A DNA stretch of 64,000 bases. Origin: Enterocloster lavalensis. GTDB taxonomy: Bacteria; Bacillota; Clostridia; Lachnospirales; Lachnospiraceae. Every line of letters begins with the position of its first letter. Within the stretch, counting starts at the first letter, position 1. The stretch is from assembly GCF_902364025.1 (NCBI RefSeq), contig NZ_CABJCG010000002.1, forward strand, positions 534,308 to 598,307. Reading direction: 5' to 3'. Shown here piece after piece: positions 8,632 to 17,480 of this stretch. The notes beneath the pieces are model-generated. The model did not search any database, had not been told where the DNA came from, and saw only the letters and a program-made list of their open reading frames with translations. A program made the translations under genes and the position numbers.

Positions 8632-9045
8632 ATGAGCGGGAATACTGAGAAAACCAAATTTTCCATCCGGGTGGATACGGAGCTTCTGGAGCTGGCCGAT
8701 GCCTATATCCGGGATTCCACAGTACAGAACCGCACTGAGCTGATTGAGGATGCACTGCGGTTTTATCTGGGTTTCCTCACGACAAAAAGAGCGGAGGATT
8801 ATCTGCTCCAGTCCCTTTCCTCGGTGATGACCGGCACGGTACAGGACAGTGAGAACCGGATTGCCCGGATGGATTTCAAACTTGCGGTGGAGCTGTCCAA
8901 GCTGGCCCATGTGATCGCTTATACCCATGACGTTGACGAGGAAGCGCTGCACAAGTTACACTTGAAGTGTCTCGATGAGGTTAAACGCATCAACGGTGCG
9001 ATTGCTTTCGAGGACGCATACAAATATCAGAAACGTGAAACCTAA
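8632..9045 (+). CDS. Ribbon-helix-helix DNA-binding protein (MobC-like)
   Basis: 137 residues. The N-terminal part (about 5-45) fits a ribbon-helix-helix: a strand KFSIRVDTELLELADAYI, then a helix-turn-helix around TVQNRTELIEDALRFYL. The rest is helical. Such proteins bind oriT and help the relaxase nick. The ATG at 8632 follows AGGAGGA by five bases; an earlier start at 8584 has no ribosome-binding site. It is located between the structured intergenic region and the relaxase, which supports a relaxosome accessory role. Confidence 0.75.
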   Translation: MSGNTEKTKFSIRVDTELLELADAYIRDSTVQNRTELIEDALRFYLGFLTTKRAEDYLLQSLSSVMTGTVQDSENRIARMDFKLAVELSKLAHVIAYTHDVDEEALHKLHLKCLDEVKRINGAIAFEDAYKYQKRET

Positions 9046-9130
9046 ATGGTGAGAGAATATTTGTTGGCTTTGGATATGGACTGATGTGCCGGATTCGTTT
9101 ATGGTGTGTCAAAAAAGGAGTGGATTGATT

Positions 9131-9418
9131 ATGGACAGGAATGAAATTTTAGAACTGGTCATCCGTGAGATGACGGAAGCGGCACTGATGGAGCGCAGGG
9201 AAAACTGTACAGAAGAAGAAAAGCAGCTTTATCAGGAAGCAGCTGTGCTGTCGCAGAAGCGGCAGGAGATCATGGGGAAACTTCCGCAGGAGGATCGTCA
9301 GGTACTGGAGGAACACCATGTCAAGAACAGTCTGCTTGCAGACCATGAATGCAAGCACCTCTATGTGCAGGGGGCAAAAGACTGCGTGGAGCTGCTGAAG
9401 AAGCTGGGCGTGCTGTAG
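9131..9418 (+). CDS. Small helical element protein (DUF6809-like)
   Basis: 95 residues, helical and charged. The C-terminal DHECKHLYVQGAKDCVELL motif is shared in weaker form with the protein at 6419-6697. ATG at 9131 is preceded by AAAAAGGAG about 12 bases upstream. Function unknown. A strong terminator follows, so this gene closes a unit before the relaxase. Confidence 0.7.
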   Translation: MDRNEILELVIREMTEAALMERRENCTEEEKQLYQEAAVLSQKRQEIMGKLPQEDRQVLEEHHVKNSLLADHECKHLYVQGAKDCVELLKKLGVL

Positions 9419-9430
9419 AATTAAATACAC

Positions 9431-9460
9431 AAAAAAGAGTGGCTCTGGTCACTCTTTTTT
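9431..9460 (+). terminator. Rho-independent terminator
   Basis: AAAAAAGAGTG pairs with CACTCTTTTTT around an eight-base loop and ends in a T-run, immediately after the small gene and before the relaxase ribosome-binding site. Confidence 0.85.
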
Positions 9461-9484
9461 CTTTGGTGCAAAAGGAGTCCTGCT

Positions 9485-12364
9485 ATGCCAAAAATTATTT
9501 TCACCTCCCGCTATATGCGGGACGCCCCGCCTGCCCAGCTTGAAAACTATGTTCGCTACATTGGAACCCGTGAAGGTGTGGAGAAAGTCGATGAAAGCAA
9601 GCTGCAGTTGCCAGCAACGAAGAACCAGCGCCAGATGATAAAACAACTGCTCCGTGATATTCCGGCATCCAAAGAGATGCTGGAGTACACGGATTTTTTA
9701 TTGCAGCCCACCATCGGCAACGCATCGGAATTTATCTCCTGTGCGTTGGAGCAGAACCTCGACCTCATAGCCAAGCGGGAAAACTATGTGGACTACATCG
9801 CAAACCGTCCTCGTGTGGAACGTGTGGGCGAGCATGGTCTGTTTACCGATGCGGGAAAACCCGTTGTATTGGCAAAGGTACAGGAAGAAGTCATGGCGCA
9901 CAAAGGTCCGGTCTGGACTCATGTAGTGTCCCTGCGGCGGGAAGATGCCGCAAGGCTCGGCTATGACAGCGCAGAACAATGGATGGCACTGCTGCGTTCC
10001 AAGAGGGCGATGATCTCCAAGTACATGAAGATCAGCAGTGAGAACCTGCGCTGGTACGCTGCCTTCCACAACGAGGGGCATCATCCTCATGTGCATCTGA
10101 TGATCTATTCTGCAAAAGATAACGATGGGTATCTCACGGAGAAGTCCATTGAAGCCATGCGTTCGGAGCTGGCACACGATATTTTCCGTCAGGACTTTGC
10201 GCACATCTATGAACAACAGAATCTGGCCCGTGCCGATTTGAAAACGGGAGCTGCCGAGGCGCTGCGGGAGTTGATGGAAGCACTGCGCACCGGCACAATG
10301 GTCAGTCCTGAGATTGAAAGACAGATGATGGTGCTGTCGGGGCGTCTGCAGAACACCGGCGGTAAAAAAGTCTATGGATATCTGAAAAGGGATGTGAAAA
10401 ACCTTGTTGACCAGATCGTGGATGAGCTGGCGAAGGACAGCCGGGTGGAGGCACTCTATCAGGCATGGGGTAAATGGAACAACGAAGTGCTGCTGACCTA
10501 CAAGAATGAGGCATCTCCCCTTTTGCCGCTGTCCCGGCAGCCACAATTTAAAAGCATCAAAAACATGGTGATCGCCGAGGCAATGAAGCTGGGGGGTCAC
10601 CATTTTACATTTGAGGATGAGCAGATGCCGGAGCCGGTGTCAGGGGTAGAACCGACAGATGCAGATATACCGGCAGGTCAGGAGGAAATACTTGACCGGG
10701 AGATCTGGGAGGGCATGGATGCAGATGAGGCAGAGTGGCCGCAGCCAGAACATCGCACCAGCCGTTCAGGTGGTAATCGCCTATGGAGTGACCGGTACAA
10801 AGAAGCGCGGCAGTATCTGTATGGCAGTGACGAGGTCAGGCAGGATTTCGCTGAAGCCTTCCAGTTGTTTTTACTGGAAGCGGAATCCGGGAACCCATTG
10901 GCGATGCATGACCTGGGCCGGATGCTTGCGGATGGACTGGGGCGGGAAATCGATGCAGCCGCTGCACAGGAATGGTATTCCAAAGCACTGGCGGCATTCT
11001 ATGCTGCGGAGCAGACAGCAAAAGCAAGGCAAAAACCCTATCTCCAATACCGCATCGGCAAGATGTATGCGGCAGGCCTTGGTACGGAGCAAAGCTATGA
11101 AACAGCGGCAGAGTGGTTCTCGCAGGCGGTTTCCGCCAATCACAAATACGCCCAGTATTCTCTGGGAGGTCTTTATTATCGCGGTCAGGGTGTGGAGAAA
11201 GACTATGCACAGGCATTCCACCTGTATGTGTCTTCCGCAGCACAGGGGAATCCCTACGCCAGCTACGAGCTGGGAAAAATGTGCCGGGATGGGATTGGCA
11301 CAGCAAAAAACAGGGAAGCAGCCGGGGAGCATTTCCAAAATGCGTTCTCCGGCTTTCTGCGTCTGGAACAGGAAAGCCATGATGACAAACTGCAATACCG
11401 GCTTGGACAGATGCTCCACACCGGAACCGGCACGGGGCAGGATGATGCGGCAGCCGCCGATTACTGGGAACGCTCCGCCAGGCTGGGAAATGTGAATGCA
11501 CAATATGCCCTTGGAAAGCTGTGGCTGGAAAATGGAAGCGGTGATCCCCAAAAGGCTGTTGCATGGATTACGAAAGCCGCTGATGGAGGAAATGCAGCCG
11601 CACAGTATTCCTGCGGCAAACTTTACCGCGATGGTAAATATGCAGAGCGGAATATAGAAAAAGCGGTGGAGCTGTTCACTTTATCAGCAGAACAGAAAAA
11701 TGAGTACGCTGCCTATGCCCTCGGCAGGCTGTTTCTTTCAGGCGAGGATATCCCAAAGGATATACAGGCGGCAGTCAGGTGGCTGACGCTTTCGGCAGAG
11801 CAGAACAATCCGTTTGCACAGTATACGCTGGGAAAGCTGTATCTTACCGGCGAGGATGTTCCCAAGGATACGGAAGCGGCTTTGAGATGGCTGATCCAAT
11901 CCGCAGAGCAGGGCAATCAATTTGCCCAGTATCAGCTTGGCAAACTCTATCTGGCTGGCGAGGATGTTCCCAAAGATGTAGAAGCGGCAATCCGCTGGCT
12001 TGAAAAAGCGGCAATGCAGGAAAATCAGTTTGCGCAATACGCTCTTGGCAAGCTGTATCTCTGCGGTAGGGATGTTCCCCGTGATAAGGAAAAGGCAGTA
12101 ACGCTGCTGGAAGCCGCCGCAGCGCAGGGAAACATCTATGCAGAGTTTCTGCTGGAGCATCTGGATTCGTTCCGCGACCCGTCTGCATTCCTTGCCGCAA
12201 CAAGGCTGCTGCACCGGCTGGAGAATCTGTTCCGTGAGGATTACCGGAAAGCCACAGGCGGTAATCCATTCCACATCGACCGGAAACGCCGCCGCAGGCT
12301 GGCCGAGAAGAAACAGGCGCAGGGTCATGCCCGTGATGACCACGAACAACAAATGCAGTATTGA
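9485..12364 (+). CDS. MobP-type relaxase with Sel1-repeat tail
   Basis: 959 residues. The first ~400 are a relaxase of the MobP3 type found in Firmicutes conjugative elements: a histidine triad is visible in HNEGHHPHVHLMIYS near residues 197-211, which would bind the metal used to nick oriT. The catalytic Tyr is probably in the N-terminal segment NYVRYIGTREGVE. From about residue 440 to 920 there are roughly eleven Sel1/TPR-like repeats of about 36 residues (GKLY-type helices). The last four are nearly identical and contain GED(V/I)PKD. The tail may bind partner proteins or fold as a superhelix. The start follows AAAAGGAG. The stop overlaps the TOPRIM gene. Confidence 0.92.
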   Translation: MPKIIFTSRYMRDAPPAQLENYVRYIGTREGVEKVDESKLQLPATKNQRQMIKQLLRDIPASKEMLEYTDFLLQPTIGNASEFISCALEQNLDLIAKRENYVDYIANRPRVERVGEHGLFTDAGKPVVLAKVQEEVMAHKGPVWTHVVSLRREDAARLGYDSAEQWMALLRSKRAMISKYMKISSENLRWYAAFHNEGHHPHVHLMIYSAKDNDGYLTEKSIEAMRSELAHDIFRQDFAHIYEQQNLARADLKTGAAEALRELMEALRTGTMVSPEIERQMMVLSGRLQNTGGKKVYGYLKRDVKNLVDQIVDELAKDSRVEALYQAWGKWNNEVLLTYKNEASPLLPLSRQPQFKSIKNMVIAEAMKLGGHHFTFEDEQMPEPVSGVEPTDADIPAGQEEILDREIWEGMDADEAEWPQPEHRTSRSGGNRLWSDRYKEARQYLYGSDEVRQDFAEAFQLFLLEAESGNPLAMHDLGRMLADGLGREIDAAAAQEWYSKALAAFYAAEQTAKARQKPYLQYRIGKMYAAGLGTEQSYETAAEWFSQAVSANHKYAQYSLGGLYYRGQGVEKDYAQAFHLYVSSAAQGNPYASYELGKMCRDGIGTAKNREAAGEHFQNAFSGFLRLEQESHDDKLQYRLGQMLHTGTGTGQDDAAAADYWERSARLGNVNAQYALGKLWLENGSGDPQKAVAWITKAADGGNAAAQYSCGKLYRDGKYAERNIEKAVELFTLSAEQKNEYAAYALGRLFLSGEDIPKDIQAAVRWLTLSAEQNNPFAQYTLGKLYLTGEDVPKDTEAALRWLIQSAEQGNQFAQYQLGKLYLAGEDVPKDVEAAIRWLEKAAMQENQFAQYALGKLYLCGRDVPRDKEKAVTLLEAAAAQGNIYAEFLLEHLDSFRDPSAFLAATRLLHRLENLFREDYRKATGGNPFHIDRKRRRRLAEKKQAQGHARDDHEQQMQY

Positions 12365-13314
12365 CAGGAGGGATCAGGATATCAGGATATGTTTATTTTA
12401 CAGACGAACAGAAACAACGGGCCAATGCTGTGGATCTGGAGGACTTTCTCTGTCAGCAGGGGGAAAAGCTGCTGAAATCCGGCAGGGAGAAACGGCTGGC
12501 CAGCGACCACAGCGTCACAGTGCGCGGCAACCAGTGGTACGACCATGCAAGTGAAAAAGGAGGCTGTGCCATTGATTTCGTGCAGATGTTCTACGGAAAG
12601 AGTTTTCCCGATGCGGTTACCATGCTGCTGAATGGAGAGCAGGGACAGGCATACCGTTCCAGTGAGCCGCGCCGCCCTGAGCCGCCAAAGCCCTTTATAT
12701 TGCCCGAAGCGCATACGGATATGCGCCGGGTGTATGCTTATTTGACCAAAACACGGAGCATCGACCGCTCGGTGGTGTCCGTGTTCGCAAAAGCGAAGAT
12801 GATCTATGAGGATGCAAAATACCACAATGCGGTATTCGTTGGTTTTGATCAGGATGGCGTTGCCCGCCATGCCCATAAACGGGGGACTTACACCCAGGGT
12901 GAACCGTTTAAGGGGAACGTGGACGGATGTGATCCCCGGTACAGCTTCCATCACAACGGGCAGAGCGATACGGTCTATGTGTTTGAAGCCCCTATCGACC
13001 TGCTGTCGTTTCTGTCGCTGTATCCGCAGGGCTGGCAGAGGCATAGCTATGTGGCACTCTGCGGTGTGGCGGAACACGCCCTGCTTCAACTGCTGGAAGA
13101 AAATCCGCAGGTAAAAAAGATTGGTCTGTGTCTCGACAACGATAAAGCCGGACTTAAGGCGCGGGAACGGCTCACCGGTATCCTTGCGGAAAAGGGATAC
13201 GGCGAAGCTTTTTCCCTCCTGCCACGGCAGAAAGACTGGAATGAGGATATACGGACACAAAAAACTGCGTTTACACAAATGCCTGCGACCGGACAGGCGA
13301 TGCAAATGGCCTGA
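12361..13314 (+). CDS. DUF3991/TOPRIM-domain protein
   Basis: 317 residues. The N-terminal part (about 15-95) resembles a DUF3991-type or CHC2-derived zinc-finger region found in primase-like proteins (WYDHASEKGGCAIDFVQMFY). The C-terminal part has TOPRIM motifs: VYVFEAPIDLLSFLSL (the acidic residue) and IGLCLDNDKAGLKAR (DxD). TOPRIM folds handle phosphodiester chemistry, so a role in replicating or repairing transferred DNA is likely. The start is uncertain: TTG at 12361 overlaps the relaxase stop, while AGGAGGG at 12366-12372 points to a start a few codons later where no canonical codon is seen. Usual family members begin close to the YVYFT segment. Confidence 0.85.
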   Translation: MTGGIRISGYVYFTDEQKQRANAVDLEDFLCQQGEKLLKSGREKRLASDHSVTVRGNQWYDHASEKGGCAIDFVQMFYGKSFPDAVTMLLNGEQGQAYRSSEPRRPEPPKPFILPEAHTDMRRVYAYLTKTRSIDRSVVSVFAKAKMIYEDAKYHNAVFVGFDQDGVARHAHKRGTYTQGEPFKGNVDGCDPRYSFHHNGQSDTVYVFEAPIDLLSFLSLYPQGWQRHSYVALCGVAEHALLQLLEENPQVKKIGLCLDNDKAGLKARERLTGILAEKGYGEAFSLLPRQKDWNEDIRTQKTAFTQMPATGQAMQMA

Positions 13315-13327
13315 AGGGAGGAAAAAC

Positions 13328-15139
13328 TTGCAGACACATCAGATTGTTTTACTAATCTGCGTCGGTCTTGGGATGTTCGCTGTCATCGGCGGCCTGTCCT
13401 TGCTGGCGCATTATTACACACTGAATGGTATCAAATCCAAAACCGTGGGCGATGGCCAGCACGGTACGGCACGGTTCGCAACGGAGAAAGAAATCAGGGA
13501 TACCTATGCCCATGTCCCCTATGAGCCGGAAAAATGGCGGCGGGGAGAAGCGCTGCCCACCCGGCAGGGGCTTGTGGTAGGGTGCAAAAGAAAAACCGGT
13601 TCCGTCACGGCGCTGGTGGATGACGGCGACATCCACTGTCTGATGATTGGCGCTGCAGGCGTTGGCAAGACCGCCAACTTTTTATACCCCAACATCGAGT
13701 ACGCCTGTGCCTCTGGAATGAGCTGGCTCTGTACAGATACCAAGGGTGATCTGTTCCGCAATTATGCAGGTATCGCCAAGGACTGCTATGGCTACAACAT
13801 TTCTGTGCTTGACCTTCGTAACCCCACCCGCTCAGATGGCGACAACATCCTGACGCTGGTCAACAAGTACATGGATGAATATCTGGCACACCCGGAGAAT
13901 CTGGCGGCAAAGGCAAAAGCGGAGAAATATGCCAAGATCACCGCCAAGACCATCATCTGCTCGGATGGAGCGGAAGCCAGCAGCTATGGGCAGAATGCGT
14001 TTTTCTATGATGCAGCCGAGGGTCTGCTTGCCTCTGTGATACTGCTGATTGCGGAGTTTTGTGAACCAGAGAAGCGCCACATCATTTCCGTGTTTAAGCT
14101 GATCCAGGATCTGCTGGCTCCTTCGCCGGTAAAGAACCGCAGCCTGTTTCAGCTGCTGATGGATAAACTGCCGCCAACACACAAAGCCAAGTGGTTCGCA
14201 GGGGCGGCGCTGAACTCTGCCGAGCAGGCGATGGCCTCCGTGCTGTCTACCACGATGTCACGGCTAAATACCTTTCTGGACTCGGAGATGGAGCAGATTT
14301 TGTGCTTTGACAGCACACTGGATACGGAAACCTTCTGCAGGGAGAAATCAGCGATTTTCATTGTGCTGCCAGAGGAAGATAACACCAAATATTTTATGGT
14401 GTCGCTGTTCCTCCAGCAGCTCTACAGGGAGATGCTCACCATCGCTGACGAGCATGGCGGCAAGCTGCCAAACCGCGTCATGGTGTTCGCTGATGAGATC
14501 GGCACGATACCAAAAATCGAATCCATGGAAATGATGTTCTCGGCCGGACGTTCCCGCCGGATTTCGATGGTGCCTATTATCCAGAGCTTCGCACAGCTCC
14601 AGAAAAACTATGGGAAAGAGGGTTCCAGCATCATCATCGATAACTGTCAGGATATTTTGTTCGGAGGCTTTGCACCCAATTCAGAAAGCGCTGACATTCT
14701 CTCCAAGGCGCTGGGTAACCGGACGGTGCTGAGCGGTTCCATCTCCAGAGGAAAGAATGATCCCAGCCAGAGCCTGCAGATGATGAGCCGCCCTCTGATG
14801 ACGCCGGATGAACTGAAAACACTGGCAAAGGGACATTTCATTCTGGCAAAGACCGGATGCTGCCCTATGCGGACACAGCTGCCGCTGTTCCTGAAGTGGG
14901 GAATCCGATTCGGGGAAGCCTATGAGGTGGCAGAGCAGGCTGCAAGACCGGTGGTCTATGCCGACCGCTTCGAGCTGGAGCAGGAGATTGTGCGCCGCAG
15001 GGATGACTGCGATGAGGAAGGCGGCTTCGGGGAACCGCCGCAGCCGCCCGTGCATTCTTCAGGAGGCCAGCTGCATACTCCTGCGCTCGAAAAGAAAGAA
15101 CACCATGCGCCACGCCGTCCGCCGCTGCGGACAGATTAG
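13328..15139 (+). CDS. virD4: VirD4/TraG-type coupling protein
   Basis: About 603 residues. It brings the relaxase-DNA complex to the type IV secretion channel. An N-terminal hydrophobic helix (about residues 5-27) anchors it in the membrane, Walker A is GAAGVGKTA near residue 108 and Walker B is VMVFADEIG near 383. The motif HGTARFA just after the membrane helix is typical of TraG/VirD4 proteins of Gram-positive elements. TTG at 13328 is chosen since GAAGGGAGG precedes it and the longer frame from 13121 would overlap the TOPRIM gene in another frame. The C-terminus is a Pro/His-rich tail. Confidence 0.93.
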   Translation: MQTHQIVLLICVGLGMFAVIGGLSLLAHYYTLNGIKSKTVGDGQHGTARFATEKEIRDTYAHVPYEPEKWRRGEALPTRQGLVVGCKRKTGSVTALVDDGDIHCLMIGAAGVGKTANFLYPNIEYACASGMSWLCTDTKGDLFRNYAGIAKDCYGYNISVLDLRNPTRSDGDNILTLVNKYMDEYLAHPENLAAKAKAEKYAKITAKTIICSDGAEASSYGQNAFFYDAAEGLLASVILLIAEFCEPEKRHIISVFKLIQDLLAPSPVKNRSLFQLLMDKLPPTHKAKWFAGAALNSAEQAMASVLSTTMSRLNTFLDSEMEQILCFDSTLDTETFCREKSAIFIVLPEEDNTKYFMVSLFLQQLYREMLTIADEHGGKLPNRVMVFADEIGTIPKIESMEMMFSAGRSRRISMVPIIQSFAQLQKNYGKEGSSIIIDNCQDILFGGFAPNSESADILSKALGNRTVLSGSISRGKNDPSQSLQMMSRPLMTPDELKTLAKGHFILAKTGCCPMRTQLPLFLKWGIRFGEAYEVAEQAARPVVYADRFELEQEIVRRRDDCDEEGGFGEPPQPPVHSSGGQLHTPALEKKEHHAPRRPPLRTD

Positions 15140-15150
15140 GGGGTGATGCC

Positions 15151-15411
15151 GTGGGATATTTTTCTGCAATCTATTCGGAGGATCTGCCCCACCGTGCCAA
15201 GGCTGTGTATATGTACCTGAAAGACCGGTGCAACCAGAACAACCAATGCTATCCGGCGATTGGAACGATAGCAAAGGAGCTGAGACTCTCCCGCAGGACA
15301 GTGGAACGGGCAATTGCCGATCTGGAGCAGGCCGGACTGCTTATGAAGGAGCAGCGCTGGCGGGAGAACGGGGGCAGGAGCAGCCTTCTTTATACCTTGA
15401 AGCAGGTGTAG
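15151..15411 (+). CDS. Winged-helix DNA-binding protein
   Basis: 86 residues. The whole protein fits one winged helix-turn-helix of the replication-initiator or GntR-like type: AKAVYMYLKDRC, then PAIGTIAKELRLSRRTVERA as recognition helix, then a wing with RSSLLYTL. GTG at 15151 follows GGGGGTGAT. It lies 11 bases after the coupling-protein gene. It may regulate the operon or act in element replication. Confidence 0.8.
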   Translation: MGYFSAIYSEDLPHRAKAVYMYLKDRCNQNNQCYPAIGTIAKELRLSRRTVERAIADLEQAGLLMKEQRWRENGGRSSLLYTLKQV

Positions 15412-15433
15412 GAACAGCTGTGAAAATAGCTAC

Positions 15434-15468
15434 CGCCGCCAGGGGGCAGGTCTGCCTCTCTGGTGGCG
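15434..15468. other. Long imperfect hairpin after the transfer operon
   Basis: CGCCGCCAGGGGGCAG pairs with CTGCCTCTCTGGTGGCG around a two-base loop, allowing G-U pairs and one bulge. There is no T-run, so it is not a standard terminator. It could be an RNA stability element or part of a recombination site. Confidence 0.5.
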
Positions 15469-15577
15469 TAAGGAATATGCCATCATGGCGTATGCAGGGA
15501 AGGGAACACCTGAAGAAATAGTTATAAGCAGAGAAAAAAATAAAGAGCCACCCTCCGAAGAAGGCAGCTCCTGTTTA

Positions 15578-15901
15578 CTAGTTGTCCAGCATGGCCTGAA
15601 TAGATGCCTGGACGATTTTCTTATCACGGCTGTTTAACAACCGGATCATGCAGAGCAGCTGTTCGTCTGTTTCTTTTTCTGCTGCGTCCCGTGGATAGAC
15701 AATGCCATCAGCTGAAATATGTAGTGCGTGGATCAGGCGGAACCACACATCCAACGCCGGACATTTGCCCTCGTTTTCGATAGCCATGAGATAACGTGTT
15801 GTGATGCCGACCCGCTCAGCGACCTCATCCTGTGTCAGTTTTACTTTCAAACGGGCATCTTTGAGCATCGGTCCCATGTAATCTAAATTTAAATCCTTCA
15901 C
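15578..15901 (-). CDS. XRE-family transcriptional regulator
   Basis: About 107 residues. The N-terminal half is a Cro/CI-type helix-turn-helix (MLKDARLKVKLTQDEVAERV, then ITTRYLMAIENEG). The C-terminal half is helical and ends in a leucine-rich stretch. GTG at 15901 is chosen because GGAGGTGA lies eight bases upstream; the longer frame to 15991 carries no site. It lies alone, convergent to the transfer operon. Regulators of this kind often control excision or transfer genes. The decayed region begins right beyond it. Confidence 0.8.
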   Translation of the reverse strand: MKDLNLDYMGPMLKDARLKVKLTQDEVAERVGITTRYLMAIENEGKCPALDVWFRLIHALHISADGIVYPRDAAEKETDEQLLCMIRLLNSRDKKIVQASIQAMLDN

Positions 15902-15994
15902 TGTGCGTTCACCTCCAACACCATTGTACAGTTCGGGTGTTGAAGTGAGAACGTACTGATGTTTCTTGTAGAACACGAAATATAAATGCATCTT

Positions 15995-16120
15995 ATGATG
16001 TGGATGTCAAAAGTACCACCATCTCCAAATTGTACGTTGCTGCGAAGTGTTTATTTTCGTAGCAAAGTGCAAAACGGTGATGTTGTCAAATAAAAAAATG
16101 ACTTTTGACACCTACATCAT
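15995..16120. repeat. 20-bp inverted repeat
   Basis: Bases 15995-16014 and the reverse complement of 16101-16120 match at 18 of 20 positions and share TGTCAAAAGT. The 86 bases between them hold no gene. The arms look like the ends of a small mobile or remnant element and sit at the border between the XRE gene and the degraded radical-SAM genes. Confidence 0.55.
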
Positions 16121-16344
16121 CTTATGGGAACTAATTACTTTGCCTGATTTCCTCGTGATAAAAATAATTAACCATGGTAGGCTTACCGGATTTACTTTGA
16201 CCGTAAGGCAGGTCATTGACGCGGTAGGGCAAATCGTGAGCGAATCAAATGCTTTGCTCCAGTTCTCGCCAATAGGCGAGGTTTCCTTTTTCATGGCAGC
16301 AAGACGGCGTTCAATACTGACTGCCTTATCCATGTCAGATTGAA

Positions 16345-16572
16345 AGGAAGTATTCTTTTTCCTGTGGATTGTAGCTGTCAGTAACAGAACCGATTACTAT
16401 CTGCTGGCTTTTGTACTTCAGCAGATTTTTAATAGCAGGCCGGTATTTTACATCCAGAAAGGTTCCCCACGGCTCTGTATGACTGGTAAACCGTTTCATG
16501 AAGCAGGTATATCAGTAGCGGCACTGATGTGTGCAGCCCACATAGGGATTAACGGAGTAGCCGCCCACCGGC
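16345..16572 (-). pseudogene. Radical SAM mobile-pair protein B remnant
   Basis: Reverse-strand reading gives GGYSVNPYVGCTHQCRY, then a TGA exactly where the third Cys of the CX3CX2C cluster motif should be, then FMKRFTSHTEPWGTFLDVKY and QQIVIGSVTDSYNPQ. This matches the radical-SAM protein of the two-gene mobile pair known in Firmicutes. The start is missing and the reading ends at TGA near 16347, so it is clearly a fragment. The [4Fe-4S] cluster could not form on this product. Confidence 0.75.
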
Positions 16573-16866
16573 AGAGATGATTTCGTTTGCTGACGGCATC
16601 TGCTGAATCATCTGCTCCTCACCCATAATCAGAAACAGATAATCCTGTTGAGGGTTTTGTGCCATCCGCACAAAAATAGTATCGCGCCATTCCGGTTTCC
16701 AACCGGAAAAGTCGCTCAGACCGGTCATCAGCCATGTATGTGGTTTTTTCGTGCCGATCAGATGTAGCTTACGTTTCTAAAAACAGGGACTGAAAAATCA
16801 TCTGTCATATGAAATCTGCGACAGTTGTTCCGGGCATAACAGTAGGGACAGTCGATGGAACAGCAC
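16566..16866 (-). pseudogene. Radical SAM mobile-pair protein A remnant
   Basis: Reverse-strand segments read CSIDCPYCYAR (a complete CX3CX2C motif) with MTDDFSVPVFRNV, and, after a frameshift, HTWLMTGLSDFSGWKPEWRD and RMAQNPQQDYLFLIMGEEQM. Together they resemble the partner protein of the radical-SAM mobile pair. Several frame changes and stops separate the pieces, so no full product is possible. It runs straight into the B remnant, showing that a deletion fused the two. Confidence 0.65.
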
Positions 16867-17172
16867 AAGACTGCAGTGGATGTGCATCAGGATTGTTAGC
16901 GATGGCATTAAGATACACTTTATATTTTTTTGACCCGATGTAATATGTAATTTCTGTTACATCTGTAAGTCATTTCGGATTAGGCGCATCTGCATAAAAC
17001 TCTCGATTTTTCCTAAATAAAATACCCCCTTCCAGATAACAAGTTTTTATTATTTCACTTGTTTACCGAAAAGGGAGCATATCAATACGTCATTCCATTT
17101 AACACTTTACAACAGTTTCTTGATATTTTTTTACTACATGTAGGGTGCTATAATTTTGTTTTAATAAATCTG
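16867..17172. other. Gene-free AT-rich stretch
   Basis: About 300 bases with no open frame of note. It probably includes the decayed upstream part of the radical-SAM remnant on its left side. A run of AT-rich sequence leads to the end of the secreted-protein gene. I see no repeat or strong hairpin apart from CAAGTTTTTATTATTTCACTTG near 17040, a weak inverted repeat. Confidence 0.5.
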
Positions 17173-17415
17173 TTACTGATGGTGTCTGCTTCTGTTTGAG
17201 GTATTGCCTGAGTTCTGATGAGACCGGGAATGACCAGACTCGTTGCAGTTCCCATGGCCCTCGGTAGAAGTATGTTCATGGGTTCCGTCTATTTGGCAGT
17301 CAGCAACAGAGCAAGTATAGGATTGAGTTGCAACCGTGTTGTTTGCAGCCAGGGAACTCATCGGAAAAGCTAATACCGAAAGAGCTGTTAAAGATAAAAT
17401 AATTTTTTTCTTCAT
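17173..17415 (-). CDS. Small secreted Cys/His-rich protein
   Basis: 80 residues. A clear signal peptide (KKKIILSLTALSVLAFPMSSLAA) with cleavage after about residue 23 precedes a mature chain of about 57 residues. That chain contains SYTCSVADCQIDGTHEHT, then more His, Ser and Cys residues, ending RSRHHQ. The spacing of Cys and His suggests metal binding outside the membrane, fitting the neighbouring metal-efflux genes, but this is inference. The ATG at 17415 has AAAGGAG upstream. A promoter with an internal palindrome lies at 17481-17510. Related short proteins are seen in Lachnospiraceae, without known function. Confidence 0.75.
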   Translation of the reverse strand: MKKKIILSLTALSVLAFPMSSLAANNTVATQSYTCSVADCQIDGTHEHTSTEGHGNCNESGHSRSHQNSGNTSNRSRHHQ

Positions 17416-17480
17416 AAATGCAATCTCCTTTCTTCACTGGTACTGATTAGCCAGCGATAATCAAGCCTCTTTGGGGAAGC

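Noticed and set aside
8229..8648. 139-residue frame across the gap before the RHH gene
   Set aside because: No ribosome-binding site, odd composition, and it crosses the three stems of the oriT candidate.
11640..12090. Tandem DNA repeat that could be taken for a CRISPR-like array
   Set aside because: The 108-base period is in frame with Sel1 repeats of the relaxase and there are no spacers.
13121..13327. Longer N-terminus for the coupling protein
   Set aside because: It lies in the TOPRIM gene in another frame; TTG at 13328 has a good ribosome-binding site and the membrane helix begins there.
16047..16343. 98-residue frame on the plus strand
   Set aside because: It runs opposite to the radical-SAM remnants and through an inverted-repeat arm; no ribosome-binding site.
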